In this document: one piece after another, positions 38,601 to 44,939 of the stretch
How positions within the stretch are numbered: the stretch's first letter is position 1
Layout of the letters: every line of letters begins with the position of its first letter
From: Chthoniobacteraceae bacterium
Lineage (GTDB): Bacteria; Verrucomicrobiota; Verrucomicrobiia; Chthoniobacterales; Chthoniobacteraceae
Assembly (NCBI GenBank): GCA_028293625.1
Contig: JAQGOL010000038.1
Location: 1-60,674 of the forward strand
DNA length: 60,674 bases
Reading direction: 5' to 3'
Notes under the pieces: model-generated
Seen by the model: only the letters and a program-made list of their open reading frames with translations
What the model was told of the DNA's origin: nothing
Database searches by the model: none
Translations under genes and position numbers: made by a program

Positions 38601-39226
38601 ACGTTACCGTTCCCGGCGTCTTTTAAAGCAATGCCCGCCTGCGCGTTGCCTTTGTCAATCAGGCCGGTTTGATCGACCCCGATCCAGTTGCCGCTGATCG
38701 TGTTATTTCCCAGGCCGCCATCCATAAGGATCCCGTTGCCGACGATCCCTGAGGTGCCCTGGAATCCCTGAATCACCAACCCCTTGAGCGTGTCATTCCC
38801 AAGGAGATGCAATCCGTTGGCCGGCCCGGCGAGTGATCCGTCGAGCACGATGTTCAACCGGGCGTTATTGCCAAAACCGAGCGTGTTGGCCGAGGAACCG
38901 CTCTGCGAATAACCGTCGATAAAAACATTTGCCGACACATCGGGCAGCGGAGTCGTGGGCTGGATGGTTTTCACCAGGCCAGCTCCCGGAATGGCGAACG
39001 TGATGGTATCCAGCAAAGTGGTCCCATTGGATGCCGCATCCAGGAGGACCTGCCGCAATGACCCCGGCCCGCTGTCCGCGGTCGTGGTAACGATCAAGCC
39101 CGTTGCGGGTGCGATCCGTTGTTCAAGTACTTCAACAAACGAGCGGCCCTGGCGTTTGGAAGCGGGTGTCGGTAGCAGCTTTTTAAAACGTTCGCTAATC
39201 GTTCGGGGGCGGCGTTCGGTATGCAT
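26675..39226 (-). CDS. Giant repeat surface protein (beta-helix, 185-aa repeats, DUF11, FG-GAP)
   Basis: Encodes 4,183 residues from ATG 39226 (a longer frame to 39334 has no plausible leader). An LEQRIAP motif at 34-40, recalling LEPR-XLL type N-termini, precedes a right-handed beta-helix (about 45-500) with NNTISGNWIGVDQTG-type turns. Three modules opening with W...NW.P.GVPGA.DSA start near 504, 1119 and 1887. Seven imperfect 185-residue repeats carry GNNAGTSGIL and SGGT motifs (about 1975-3115). Four DUF11 repeats (about 3340-3850) and five FG-GAP/VCBS repeats with calcium motifs such as DINGDGFDD end the protein. No PEP-CTERM or membrane anchor is seen. Likely exported adhesin or matrix protein; the export route is not shown. 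Confidence 0.9.
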   Translation of the reverse strand: MHTERRPRTISERFKKLLPTPASKRQGRSFVEVLEQRIAPATGLIVTTTADSGPGSLRQVLLDAASNGTTLLDTITFAIPGAGLVKTIQPTTPLPDVSANVFIDGYSQSGSSANTLGFGNNARLNIVLDGSLAGPANGLHLLGNDTLKGLVIQGFQGTSGIVGNGILMDGGLGNNTISGNWIGVDQTGLIDKGNAQAGIALKDAGNGNVIGTSAPADRNLLSGNAVGLELTGTATSNTSIVNNFIGTDKTGTADLGNDTEGVRIALSQNSTSGSLIRENVISGNNGNGIVLSNTVPGNVDAHQLLKNAIGTDQAGTAVLGNTLSGVVIQNSSGNVIGTVSGDGNTIAFNGGTGISVIGTQARANTIRANSIYGNAGIGIDLGNNGVTLNDSGDGDAGANNLQNFPVINSALRTSSSNIAGTLNGQPGATYTIDLFSSPAGDASGYGEGKSYVGSQTVTADTSGNLNFNYSTTNPLTQGAVVSATATDSAGNSSEFSKFAQLVTDFTWQGSTSSDWFDPSNWFPFGVPGASDSATLNNSTTLSLGSSATVGVFYQLNGTLTGAGGLTITSNFHWSGGTETGPGSTTVLSSATLSIDTTATHTLSGRTLSNAGSATWSGGRITLGSGAVFQNDGSFLDTVDEHIGWTGTASATFNNAGSFIKNSTGTGTFIDSSLVRFNNTGSLAVQSGLLSITSPESVATSGTFNVQAGTKLVFDSNRTFTGSIFGAGDVSFTSGVQSVGGTYNITGTSAFGPAQSVTFLAGATVTSLIGPGKTLSHTGGTTDFKASLPSLASNPLVISGGSMNFENNAVSVPSFTFTAGAFISNATLDINSAFTWVDNTTMSGAGTTNANAGTTLAATSGTEFLTNGRVFRNPAGQTVAWTGSNSISIDSGALFKNEGTFLAQKDGSILTSAGGAFSNDGTFIKSGGSFITAAGVFNNSGTVSLQTGTLIGQQFTQTAGTTQLRGGVLASGSSSLTFQGGTLTGAGTVTGNLSNTGGTIQPNGPAAAIPSLLGIAPGNPGTINISGNYIQTAGGKLAVDLGGTTQYDRLNVGGNATLDGTLDIAFINGFVPAIGNSFDVITYTGHTGSFSSLTGASAGFSQNVQATKLSIVRGVGSYVWDAGGGTDTSWFTAANWNPDGVPGATDSASLNSALTITLPSNTSVASFLQSAGTFTGAGTLSITGGFTWSGGNQTGSGITSVAAGAGLSITGGNKHLERRLDNSGNATWNSITPIDSGNGGIFNNFGTLDFQSDGGLTYDLGGTQTIFNNAGTFTKSNGSGTTAFFNVEFNNGGIVNANAGTLSFPGTGLSTGTFNVANTGTLSFGGSGLSQSLGAASQINSAGAVTFRFGTINLAGGFNSASTTIFANSIVNFDSAAATTETLTQSAGTLGGSGKLTITGNFDWSGGIQNGSGITAVDAGATFAITGANKQLERRIDNAGTATWNTTTVTDSGNGGIFNNIGTLNLLSDGGLTYDLGGTQTVFNNSGILTRSAGSGIFAFTAAAFNNSGTVNANTGTLSLGGGGLGTSLFNIAGILNFGGDGRTHNLSATSQISGSGTVNFDLGTASIAGAYNVGTTNILANSTVNFDGSDAGTGVLNQSTGTLGGTGMLTVTSSFAWTGGAQKGSGITKVAAGGTMTISGGSKTLERRIDNSGSVIWNSPSDISSGNGAIFNNFGSINLQGDGGIAYDRGGTVTTFNNSGTLSKSGGSGTTVFGGSFNNSGSINAKTGVLAMNGVFTQTAGATALTGGGISAVSPLLFTGGELIGSGTITGSVSNSAATVKPGGNAAAGLLTITGNYTQGSAGTLAVELGGGGALSDQLNVAGTATLDGTLNVALINGFLPLTGSAYNVLSYGSHSGTFPTLSGDTGFAQNYQASALSIVRSSLDYVWNGSISTDWFNASNWTPNGVPGAADNATISTASNAVNVSGQNAAIHDLNFSGNTLFGNARLDVGGTMTWTSGIIELNTSINSGALLNISGGANKLLRGNNAATSGILTIASGASAVWSGTGDLQFQNLATINNAGTFEARNNQSFSYISGGTPVFTNLGTFTKTNSGTTSIPAAVSFVNNGTLNTAAGAVVELGNFAITNDAKFTGPGITRAIGNVSIAGNIHLGANATLELQTGQLIGSGTFDGAGVFNWTGGEIRGQVSIAGGSMMLISGTADKRLNGNNAGTAGILTINSGASVLWKDSGDFQFQNLGIVNNSGTFNVANNEPLAFISGSTPLFNNLSGGLFIKTVAGTTTVDGSISFTNAGTVSTVSSATVDFANLTLTDGALFAGSGLSRVSTGTVKFGAGANVSIGAGSVFELTGGGTLSGTGKIGGAGNFNWSGGTIAAQLDIAAGSTMLITGAADKLLRGDNAGTSGNLNILPTAAVQWNGTGNVQLQNLAAINNSGHFSVQNSQSLAYVSGGEGRFNNAGVFVKSGSGTTIIGSSVRFVNSGMVAVSTAGALVNFALLDANAGGAFNGPGISRAIGTLNLSGTNTLTGGPVLELAGGTLNGTGTFAGSGQFNWSSGTILGNVAVATGSTLFLTSSGGKLLGGNNAGTSGILTISVGATVHWQDASDLQLQNLAMIDNRGTFEVANNQSILSISGSTPLFENHATGVFTKTTPGLTTVESSVTFHNEGTINAAAGATIDFQTLRLADGNKLTGPGLSRVASGSLVLEPGATTLGTNATLELTGSATLSGGGSVGGDGHLNWSGGTITGTLIVGAGSTLFITGSAPKLLNGNNAGTSGLIGIPSSSTVLWSGTGDIQLQNRAAIDNNGRFIAQNSQNVTYISGGEGHFNNHAGGTFIKAGAGTTTFGNTVRFVNEGEVNIATAGATIDFQLLDAADAGTFTGLGISRAIGTLALAGNTPLGAGATLELAGGTLTGSGTFAGQGNFNWSSGTVAGNVNVAAGSMMLITGAADKLLRGNNAGTSGILAVSPGGAIVWNGTGNLLTQNQAIINNAGLFNAQNSQSFSYLSGSEPLFNNLSGGTFTKSGIGTTSFGSNIRFINSGSVNVAIGGAAIDFQLLDTANGSAFTGPGLSRVLGTLAIAGTTTIGAGSMLELAGGTLTGTGTFAGTGNFNWSSGTITGVPTIGSGSSMLISGNGTKLLRGNNAGTSGILNISNGAGVVWATPGSITLQNLAIINNAGTFDSQNDHTFLYGGGSAPLFHNLATGTLLKSAGSGGTVFEGATKVDNAGTIEVRTGTLVFNSSLTQTAGITRLNGGNIATAGTILLQGGILGGTGTVVGNISNAATVAPGNNGAGILTVTGNYAQTSAGTLAVELGGTAAGTEHDQLNVAGTTTLAGALSVAYTGGFIPGTGDQFRVIASTSNPGIFPTAPANVAQTPSATGLTISIITPSQPDLSLTQDDGVTVTMPGSILSYTLGYKNDGPLPASGVQLTEILPDGTTFNAAASTAGWTETTPGIYKLFIGTLASGATGTAIFATAVNSPAASGLTQITATASIAGAGGADLTPANNSATDSDTLNATPDLVLSKSDGATETTPGSLLSYTLNYHNDGTRDATGVTLTETLPAGTTFNATASSQGWVETAPGIFKLNVGALAAGGTGGTATFAVNVVSTAPAGLDTISGTALIADDNSNGTDLNPANNTGTDSDLLNAAPDLVLTHADGVTATTPGSLLTYNLAYHNDGHQDATGVVLTETLPAGTSFNANASDSGWIEATPGVFTFAIGNLAAGTIGGTVKFAVNVKSPAAAGLDQIEATVAIADDASNGADLTPGNNTAADSNTLDAAPDLQVSIADDPAVAKRGGITHYTLTYGNRGNQDAAGVFLLEQLPANSTFVPLESSSGWTETTPGSGLYQLAIGNLSAGATAGSATFSVRLASNLPVGYLGLTPSVSVDDDHANGADLNSLNNSAVKTTPIYQGVYIVAPGVGTPRGATPIVRVFDISTGAQTLAFSAYEESYRGGVRIAAGDINGDGFDDIITSTRLGSGRIRVFDGVTGVQFSEVFGEINAFVGRAAHGAFVSSGDVTGDGRDDIIVGSGRGGGIVQIYDGQTGSLVNSYTPFGKGFKGGVRVAIGDVDGNGIDDVVVSQGDSGSRVQVYSGATTTILQDFKAAPKSYRSGIFVAAADIDGDGKADIIAGRDIHSAAIVESFSGIDHHSISRIVAFGNSYRNGVRVAATDVNFDGIADIIATSGTKGGSQVKIFDGKTSNELPGFSAFPNFPDVSLFAAATTRAPSVS
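29870..33300 (-). repeat. Seven tandem coding repeats of about 555 bp
   Basis: Within the giant gene, the core phrase encoding W(S/T)SGT and the following motif recurs at 30021, 30576, 31131, 31692, 32241 and about 32804, i.e. at 555, 555, 561, 549 and 564 bp. The encoded GNNAGTSGIL motif occurs seven times. Identity is moderate, so the array has diverged since duplication. Confidence 0.85.
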
Positions 39227-39493
39227 GAGGTGGTGGTTTACGAGCAGCGATGCGATCCGGATGAAAGGGATCGTCAAATTTACGGGCACTATTGTGTCCA
39301 CAAAAATGTCCCGAAGTGTGCGCGCGAAGCGCATCCGGAATCAATCCTCGTCTTGCCTGTTTACCACGATCCGTTGGCAATCAGATGTCATCGCCAACCA
39401 ATCCGCCACCACGGCATTGATTTGATCCGCCCATTCTGCGCCTTGGAATCCAAAAAGGGAATCGCTCCATTTACCCAAGCTTTTGTCCAATCA

Positions 39494-39508
39494 CCAGGTT
39501 TAACCTGG
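39494..39508. promoter_or_regulatory. Perfect palindrome, possible operator
   Basis: CCAGGTTTAACCTGG has 7-bp perfect arms around a single T. It lies about 270 bp upstream of the giant gene. The half site CCAGGTTAA recurs near 39711. A regulator-binding site is possible; there is no direct evidence. Confidence 0.35.
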
Positions 39509-39633
39509 CAGGGGCGATGGGACGGAAGACAAGAACTTCCATTAACTGTTCTTCTATAAGAGAGCCGGCGAACTCAATGCTGCGATATTTCCATTCTGGA
39601 AGGGTGTGCCATTAGAAACGCCTCCCCCGTCCC

Positions 39634-39681
39634 TCTTAATCTTAATCCTCCGAATGTAGGGGGATTCCGATTGCGATTAAG
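39634..39681. repeat. Hexamer inverted-arm element B
   Basis: Two CTTAAT units followed by CCTCC on the left, GGGGGATTCCGATTGCGATTAAG (split here as GGGGGATTCC and GATTGCGATTAAG) on the right. Outer CTTAATC/GATTAAG and inner AATCC/GGATT pair, with the GC-rich core between them. Shorter and more degenerate than C and D. Confidence 0.6.
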
Positions 39682-39786
39682 CGCACCGTATAGCTAAAAG
39701 CTGGCAACCCTCCAGGTTAAAACCACCAATCAGGCCAACCCGCATCTTTCAAGGTATCTTCTCATACCTCCAGTTCGCCTGGAAGT

Positions 39787-40818
39787 TTACTTCCCAAACG
39801 CCGCCTTCAAATCTGTTGCCGCGAACTCCTGGGCTTCCTTGGCTTTATCCACCACGGCGGACATTCCAAAGAACTCGTGGGTCACGCCATTATAAATCTT
39901 ATGATTTACCTTCACGCCCGCGTCGGTGAAAGCTTTCGCAAGCTTGTCGCCATCGGATTTGAGCGGATCAATCTGCGCGTTGATAATTGTCGCGGGAGGC
40001 AACCCTTTCAGCGCGTTGCCGGCCAATGCAGGGGAGAGGTAAGGATTTTTTTTATCCTCCGGATTGGCCACGGTATGTTTGCCAAACCACTCCATCATTG
40101 GCTTGTTCAACGGTTTCGCCTCGGCGTTTTCTTTATAGGAAGGCGTATCCATGTCCGTTACGTCGGCAACCGGATAGACAAGAATCTGCGCCAGGGGCAT
40201 CTCGACGCCGCGTTCCTTGGCCATCAGACAGACCGCGGCGGCCATGTTGCCGCCCGCGCTCTCACCAACAATCGCGATCTGTTTCGAGTCGTAATTACGC
40301 TTCCAACCGTTCTTTAGCACCGCTTGGTAAACTGCAAAAACATCCTCGTGCGCAGCTGGGAATTTATGTTCCGGCGCATGACGGTATTCGGTCGAGATGA
40401 CGATCGCATTGACCAGATTGCACAACGCCCGCGGCGTAGCGTCGTAAGTATCGAGATCGGCAATCACCCAGCCGCCTCCATGGATGTAAAGGATCACAGG
40501 GAAGGGACCTTTTCCTTTGGGTGAATAGACACGCACCTTTACCTTGTGGTCGCCGATCGCGATTGAAGTATCGTCCACTTCACCAACTGGTTCCGGCCCT
40601 TTTTTATCCTGCTTTTTCATCAGCTTCATCACTGCGTCCGCGGGGGTGGGCTGCTGGCGGGCCTTATCAGGCGAGAGAGTTTCGATCGGTTTACCCCCAA
40701 GCGCGGCGAGTTCATCGAGCACGGCTTTCATCTGCGGATCCGGCGGTGCGCCTTGTTGTGCCATGGCAGGCAGGGCTAGTGCAAAGATGGCAGCGGTTAA
40801 TATATATTTTGGATTCAT
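39787..40818 (-). CDS. Secreted alpha/beta hydrolase, hormone-sensitive lipase family
   Basis: Encodes 343 residues from ATG 40818; the longer frame to 40983 is non-coding. A signal peptide (1-20, ending AMA) sends it to the periplasm. The oxyanion motif HGGG is at 113-116, the nucleophile Ser187 in GESAG, the acid in NAQIDPLKSDG and the catalytic His in VTHEFFGM. Best described as a carboxylesterase or lipase of the HSL/family IV group. It stands alone with hexamer elements on both sides. Confidence 0.92.
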   Translation of the reverse strand: MNPKYILTAAIFALALPAMAQQGAPPDPQMKAVLDELAALGGKPIETLSPDKARQQPTPADAVMKLMKKQDKKGPEPVGEVDDTSIAIGDHKVKVRVYSPKGKGPFPVILYIHGGGWVIADLDTYDATPRALCNLVNAIVISTEYRHAPEHKFPAAHEDVFAVYQAVLKNGWKRNYDSKQIAIVGESAGGNMAAAVCLMAKERGVEMPLAQILVYPVADVTDMDTPSYKENAEAKPLNKPMMEWFGKHTVANPEDKKNPYLSPALAGNALKGLPPATIINAQIDPLKSDGDKLAKAFTDAGVKVNHKIYNGVTHEFFGMSAVVDKAKEAQEFAATDLKAAFGK

Positions 40819-41320
40819 AAGTAGTGGGTGAAGCGCTGCCTGATCGGCATGCTTACTTGCTCGGTTGGGCAGGGGATGACTATTGTTGCCGCCCGGAAAT
40901 TGGGTCGCGCCGTGAGTTGGCGGGAATTGCCTCCAGCATCCCGACCCACCGTGTGCCGGCCAGAAACACCGGGCAATGAGCACGCGGCAGGAGTCTGGTT
41001 CTTGGGGGATGCTTCATGGACGCCCATGATTCGAGCCTCCGGTTACTTCCGGATGTGCGCCGCCTGCTTCTACCTCGGGTTCATGCCCCTCAGACGCTCA
41101 CTACTGTCGGTGTTCCTAATTCAATGTACGGCGTCCGGCAATACCCTCTTCCCCCTCTTAATCTTAATCTTAATCTTAATCTTAATCCCTCTGTGCCCGG
41201 AGGGATTAAGATTAAGAGTGAGAGTGAGAGTAAGAACCGTTGCTTCTATCTATCGAAGTAGATCCAATCGGCGCCATACCCTTAAGTAAGCCGAAGGATC
41301 AGACTCCCTGTATAGATAGA
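40819..41320. other. Intergenic region with hexamer element C
   Basis: About 500 bp between the esterase start and the copper-enzyme stop, both minus strand. The frames across it translate simple repeats (LILILI, RVRVRV) and are not genes. The esterase promoter should lie here. Apart from element C I see no RNA gene or operator. Confidence 0.6.
41155..41217. repeat. Hexamer inverted-arm element C
   Basis: Five perfect CTTAAT copies (41157-41186) then CCCTC, a core TGTGCCCG (41192-41199), and the complementary GAGGG plus ATTAAG units. Arms 41174-41191 and 41200-41217 pair perfectly over 18 bp. The right side continues into GAGTGAGAGTGAGAG. It lies about 100 bp past the stop of the copper monooxygenase gene on the minus strand, where it could also act as a 3' hairpin. 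Confidence 0.85.
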
Positions 41321-42649
41321 TTACTTCCGTTCCACGGCCCGGATGACGCCCAGCTTGCCGCCTTGTTCATTCACGCGAAGCTTGGCGAAATCTTCCTCGC
41401 GCATCGGCATCACCTGAAGGAAGGCGAGGGACATTTCATCCGTGGTTTGCTCTCCCCACGTGACCCGCTTCGGCGGCTGATTCGGATTGTGGATGTTGTC
41501 GGCCGAATTGTCGTGCACCGCTTCCATAACAACCCGCGTGCCGGCGGTCAGCTTCATCGGCACGGCATACTGATAATAGACCTGCCAGTTGAAATCCCAG
41601 TCATTGATCCACAACAGCGGGAACGGATCGCCTTGCGGCGGGTAGGCGGTGACCTTGAATTCGCGGCCGATCATGTGCATGTGTGGAAAGAGGCCCACGG
41701 TCTCCACGTCGATCGGCAGGGTAAGCTGGGCGCGCGTGTGGTAAGCGCTTTCGCCGGGCGGAATATTGATCTTCATGTCGATCAGCAAAAGATCGACCAT
41801 CGATCGCCGCGGCGGCTCATCGGTCAGGTAGATCCCAATGGTCGACTGTTCCGTCTCCGGCTTGCCGCTGGGATGCAGGTGAAGTTGCATCACAAAATCC
41901 GCTCCCTGCTTCCATGGCATCGATACGCCCTCGGGCAGCGGCAGCGGATCGCGGCCCGGCGTCCACGTGGCCATGCTGCCGGGAAAGAGCTGGCCGGGGG
42001 GAGTGCTCGTCCCGGCAAAACCGGGCGCGGGATCAGCGTCGTCCTGCTTGCGGGCACGTCCGGTTACGTCAATACAGAGCTCCGCGTGATGGACCACCCG
42101 CCGATTGGATGGCCGGAACTCCGCGGCCTTGATGTATTTTCCCTCCGGAATGGCGAGTGTGAAGACGAAATTGCGATAGATATCGCGGCCCTCCGCGGGA
42201 ATTTCATACGGCTCGGGCATCTTCACGACAATGTCGGGCGGACCAAGCTTCCACCCCTCCGTGAATTGAGGCGGGGCCGGCAGATCCCCGGCATCGCCCT
42301 CGGGCTTGCCTTGCGCCATCCAGCGGCCGATCAGGTCAATTTCCGCGGCCGACAACCGCCGTTCCCCGACAAAGCTGCCGTGCCCCTCAACACTCTTCCA
42401 TGGCGGCATGATATGCTCGGAAGTGACGCTTTGGATCATCTTCGCCCGCTTCTTCGCGTCGGCATATGTCAGCAGCGGGAACGGCGCAACCTGTCCGGGC
42501 CGATGGCATTCGACGCATTGCCGGAAGAGAACCGGCGCGATGTCCTTGTTGAACGTGACTGCAGCCGGCGTGCCGGGCTCGCCTTGGGCCGCACAGGAGA
42601 GCAAAAGCGCGAAGGCAGCCGCGAATCGGGCGAGGATGGGTCTTATCAT
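41321..42649 (-). CDS. Secreted cytochrome c / copper type II monooxygenase-like protein
   Basis: Encodes 442 residues from ATG 42649, with a signal peptide (about 1-22). A cytochrome c-type domain carries the heme motif CVECH (45-49) with Met81 in MPPW as likely axial ligand. The rest resembles the peptidylglycine/dopamine monooxygenase fold: HH at 187-188 for one copper, His257/His259 in HLHPSG and His323/His325 in FPHMHMIG for the second. Such fusions are frequent in Planctomycetes and Verrucomicrobiota and their substrate is unknown. Acts in the periplasm. Confidence 0.85.
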   Translation of the reverse strand: MIRPILARFAAAFALLLSCAAQGEPGTPAAVTFNKDIAPVLFRQCVECHRPGQVAPFPLLTYADAKKRAKMIQSVTSEHIMPPWKSVEGHGSFVGERRLSAAEIDLIGRWMAQGKPEGDAGDLPAPPQFTEGWKLGPPDIVVKMPEPYEIPAEGRDIYRNFVFTLAIPEGKYIKAAEFRPSNRRVVHHAELCIDVTGRARKQDDADPAPGFAGTSTPPGQLFPGSMATWTPGRDPLPLPEGVSMPWKQGADFVMQLHLHPSGKPETEQSTIGIYLTDEPPRRSMVDLLLIDMKINIPPGESAYHTRAQLTLPIDVETVGLFPHMHMIGREFKVTAYPPQGDPFPLLWINDWDFNWQVYYQYAVPMKLTAGTRVVMEAVHDNSADNIHNPNQPPKRVTWGEQTTDEMSLAFLQVMPMREEDFAKLRVNEQGGKLGVIRAVERK

Positions 42650-42826
42650 TCCATTATGGGACGTTGGGGATGTTGGGAAGGTTACATCCACGGCCTTGGT
42701 TTGCGCATGGGGGGACCGGGCGGCCGGCCAGGATGGCATCCAACGTGTCGCCGTGCGGCCAGGGAAAAATGCGGCAATTGGACAAAGGTAGGCCAGTAAA
42801 CTTGCCCTCTCTCTTCGCGGTTGGTT

Positions 42827-43570
42827 TTACTTCGCGGGCTCCGCATTCCAGACCTTGATCTCGTCGAAGAACCCATCCTTGCCGGCAACTCCAAGTTCGA
42901 TCTTGGACTTGGTGGCGTGGCCGATGCCGGGCGATTGAAAGAAGGCGGCGGCTTTGCCATCGAGGGTGACGCGCATGGTGTCGCCAGCGGTTTCCACCCC
43001 CATCGTATACCACTTGCCGGTCTCGAGCTTGACCGGATACGAGACGCTGTGCGAGGCGAGCAGCTTGCCGATTTCCTCCTTGTTTTTGACGGCGTCTTTT
43101 CTGAGCTCGATCAGGGCGTTGCTTTGGTTGCCATCGCGCTCGTCAACAATGGTAACCTTGTCGAGGCGGACCTGAGCCCGGCAGAGATGGCCGTAGTGGG
43201 AGCCGGTGAACTTGCGGTCATCGAACTCGACATCGATCAACGAGGCGCCTTCAAAACGAATCTTCACCTCAATGACGCTGTCCTTGGTCGGGATTTCGAG
43301 ACCATAAACGGCCGCATGCGGCATGACAGCAGGTTTGCCGTCGGCGGCTGGGATGTTCTGGTCGCGGGTCTGGGTCCCTTTAAGCGTGCCGTTTTCCAGC
43401 GCGAAGGTCGGGACAACTTTATGCCAGAGAGGGGAGGGCACGGCGCCTTGGAAATCGTCGGAGAAAAGAAGTTCCTTCTTTTTGGCGATTGGTTCCGCAG
43501 GGAGCAGAGGCAGATCCGCGGCAAACGCAGTGGAGGTAATCAGGCAGGAGAGGATGAGGAGGGGACGCAT
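42827..43570 (-). CDS. Secreted DUF1080/LamG-like protein
   Basis: Encodes 247 residues. Signal peptide 1-18 (ending TAFA). The mature part is a beta-sandwich with LLFSDDFQGAVPSPLW near the N-terminus, IEVKIRFEGASLIDVEFDDR in the centre and a C-terminal GFFDEIKVWNAEPAK, typical of concanavalin-like DUF1080 (3-keto-disaccharide hydrolase) or family 16-like domains in this phylum. Carbohydrate binding or hydrolysis is likely, specificity unknown. It lies 177 bp upstream of the copper enzyme gene on the same strand. Confidence 0.75.
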   Translation of the reverse strand: MRPLLILSCLITSTAFAADLPLLPAEPIAKKKELLFSDDFQGAVPSPLWHKVVPTFALENGTLKGTQTRDQNIPAADGKPAVMPHAAVYGLEIPTKDSVIEVKIRFEGASLIDVEFDDRKFTGSHYGHLCRAQVRLDKVTIVDERDGNQSNALIELRKDAVKNKEEIGKLLASHSVSYPVKLETGKWYTMGVETAGDTMRVTLDGKAAAFFQSPGIGHATKSKIELGVAGKDGFFDEIKVWNAEPAK

Positions 43571-43667
43571 GGGGAGTTTGGGGTTTGGATGATGTCACAG
43601 ATTGGCTGGCAGAAATCGAGGATTGAAAGTGCTCGCGGCATTCGGTTCGCCGACGCATTAAGCGGCC

Positions 43668-44939
43668 TTACTGCTGATCAAAGGCGCGTCCGGCTGGAGG
43701 GGAGTCCGGTTCAGTCCAGGTAAATGTGGGTTGGTACGCGATGGCCAGATGCGGTGTCTCGATGCGTGTGCCGCCTTGTTTGCGCGATTGGAAGATGGCT
43801 GCAAGGATGCCGGTTGTCAGCAATGTGCGTTCAACCGGCCACTCCGGCACGCCGCTCTGAAACATCTTCTCTATCGCCTGAACCAGGAAGGTGAAATGTC
43901 CAAGGGGCCGCGCCTCCTGCGTCCAGAAGACGGTGGCCTCAGGTTCGGCCCGTTTCTCTTCGCTCCAAGCCACCACCCATTCGCTATTTGCGGCGCCCAT
44001 GTCATGCACCAGCACCGCTCGGAAGCCGTCGATATATTCGATAAAAAAGGCGGCCGGTTTCAGTGCGTCGCGGAGTTCGCCTTTGAACCGATTTTTTGCC
44101 TCCCGCGCATTTGCCGCCGCTGCAAACACCCCCATATCGAAGCGCCCTGCTGCGTTCCACACCTCGTCGCCCTCCACAAATTGGACCGCGGCGACTCCCG
44201 TTTCCCCGCCGCGCCGGCGTTCCGCCAGGCATTGAATCGCTTCAAGCCCGTGATAACCGTAGCCTTCCAACGGACCGAATGAGAGCCCAACCGCCTCGCG
44301 CGCCGGGGCGCCCAATCGCATTTCCAACGCGGGATGCCGCCACGTCCCCGGCACCGATGAGCCGGCCATCAGCGGGATCTTGAGCTCGTGCGCTGCATCG
44401 TAGATCCACTTTGCATCCTCCCAATTCCAAGCGAGATGCTTGTCCGCAAAGACCGGCACCGATTTGCCGGTTTGGCGAAAAACAGCCGCCGTCTCTTCAA
44501 AGAATCGCCGGCGCGGATAGATGATCTGGCCGGTGTCGGACTCCGGATACTTCCCGTGTTCACCGATCAACAGCACGCCGTCGACAGCCAGTTCTTTTCC
44601 TCCCAGGAGGAGTGTCTCGGCGATCGTGTCGCAGAGCTTGAACCCGTGTTCCTTTGCAAGCTGCCGGCTGAGATCGTTCCCGGGAAACTGATCGGCATAA
44701 AGGCTAACCAGTTGCAGGTTGGGGCGGGGACCCCGGCCATCGAGCGTGTAAGTCTGCAACAGCTTGCTGACAATGACGTCCGCGTGGGAGTTGTGCGTGT
44801 AATGCGTCACGATGGCGGCAACGCGTTTCGGCCTGCCGGCATTGGCAAAGAGCGGCTGGAGGCTTGCGGCGGCGGTGCCCGCGGCAATTTTTTGCAGAAA
44901 CTTGCGGCGGTTGATAGCCGGGACGCTGCCTTGCGGAAT
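43668..44939 (-). CDS. Tat-exported protein of unknown function
   Basis: The first ATG/GTG/TTG in frame is GTG 44810 (380 residues), but the frame is open upstream to 44963 and encodes a convincing twin-arginine leader: INRRKFLQKIAAG followed by a hydrophobic Ala-rich stretch ending FANA. The start is therefore placed at ATT 44939 (423 residues); CTG 44952-44954 is an alternative. The mature protein has a VAAIVTHYTHNSHAD beginning and a KSVPVFADKHLAW motif, as seen in a family of uncharacterised planctomycete/verrucomicrobial proteins. I do not know its function. No Shine-Dalgarno sequence decides the start. Confidence 0.72.
   Translation of the reverse strand: MPQGSVPAINRRKFLQKIAAGTAAASLQPLFANAGRPKRVAAIVTHYTHNSHADVIVSKLLQTYTLDGRGPRPNLQLVSLYADQFPGNDLSRQLAKEHGFKLCDTIAETLLLGGKELAVDGVLLIGEHGKYPESDTGQIIYPRRRFFEETAAVFRQTGKSVPVFADKHLAWNWEDAKWIYDAAHELKIPLMAGSSVPGTWRHPALEMRLGAPAREAVGLSFGPLEGYGYHGLEAIQCLAERRRGGETGVAAVQFVEGDEVWNAAGRFDMGVFAAAANAREAKNRFKGELRDALKPAAFFIEYIDGFRAVLVHDMGAANSEWVVAWSEEKRAEPEATVFWTQEARPLGHFTFLVQAIEKMFQSGVPEWPVERTLLTTGILAAIFQSRKQGGTRIETPHLAIAYQPTFTWTEPDSPPAGRAFDQQ

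Larger units (their letters stand above)
39227..39786. other. Intergenic region upstream of the giant gene
   Basis: 560 bp between the giant gene start and the esterase stop. It must hold the giant gene's promoter and leader. It contains a 15-bp palindrome (39494-39508), a second copy of its half site (near 39711) and hexamer element B. Frames here are short and unconvincing. Confidence 0.6.

Noticed and set aside
40828-41289. 153-codon plus-strand frame with LILILI and RVRVRV runs
   Set aside because: It is a translation of hexamer element C; simple repeats, not a gene.
41240-42799. 519-codon plus-strand frame opposite the copper enzyme
   Set aside because: The minus strand has a signal peptide, heme motif and copper ligands; the plus frame shows no recognisable motif and is rich in Arg, His and Pro.
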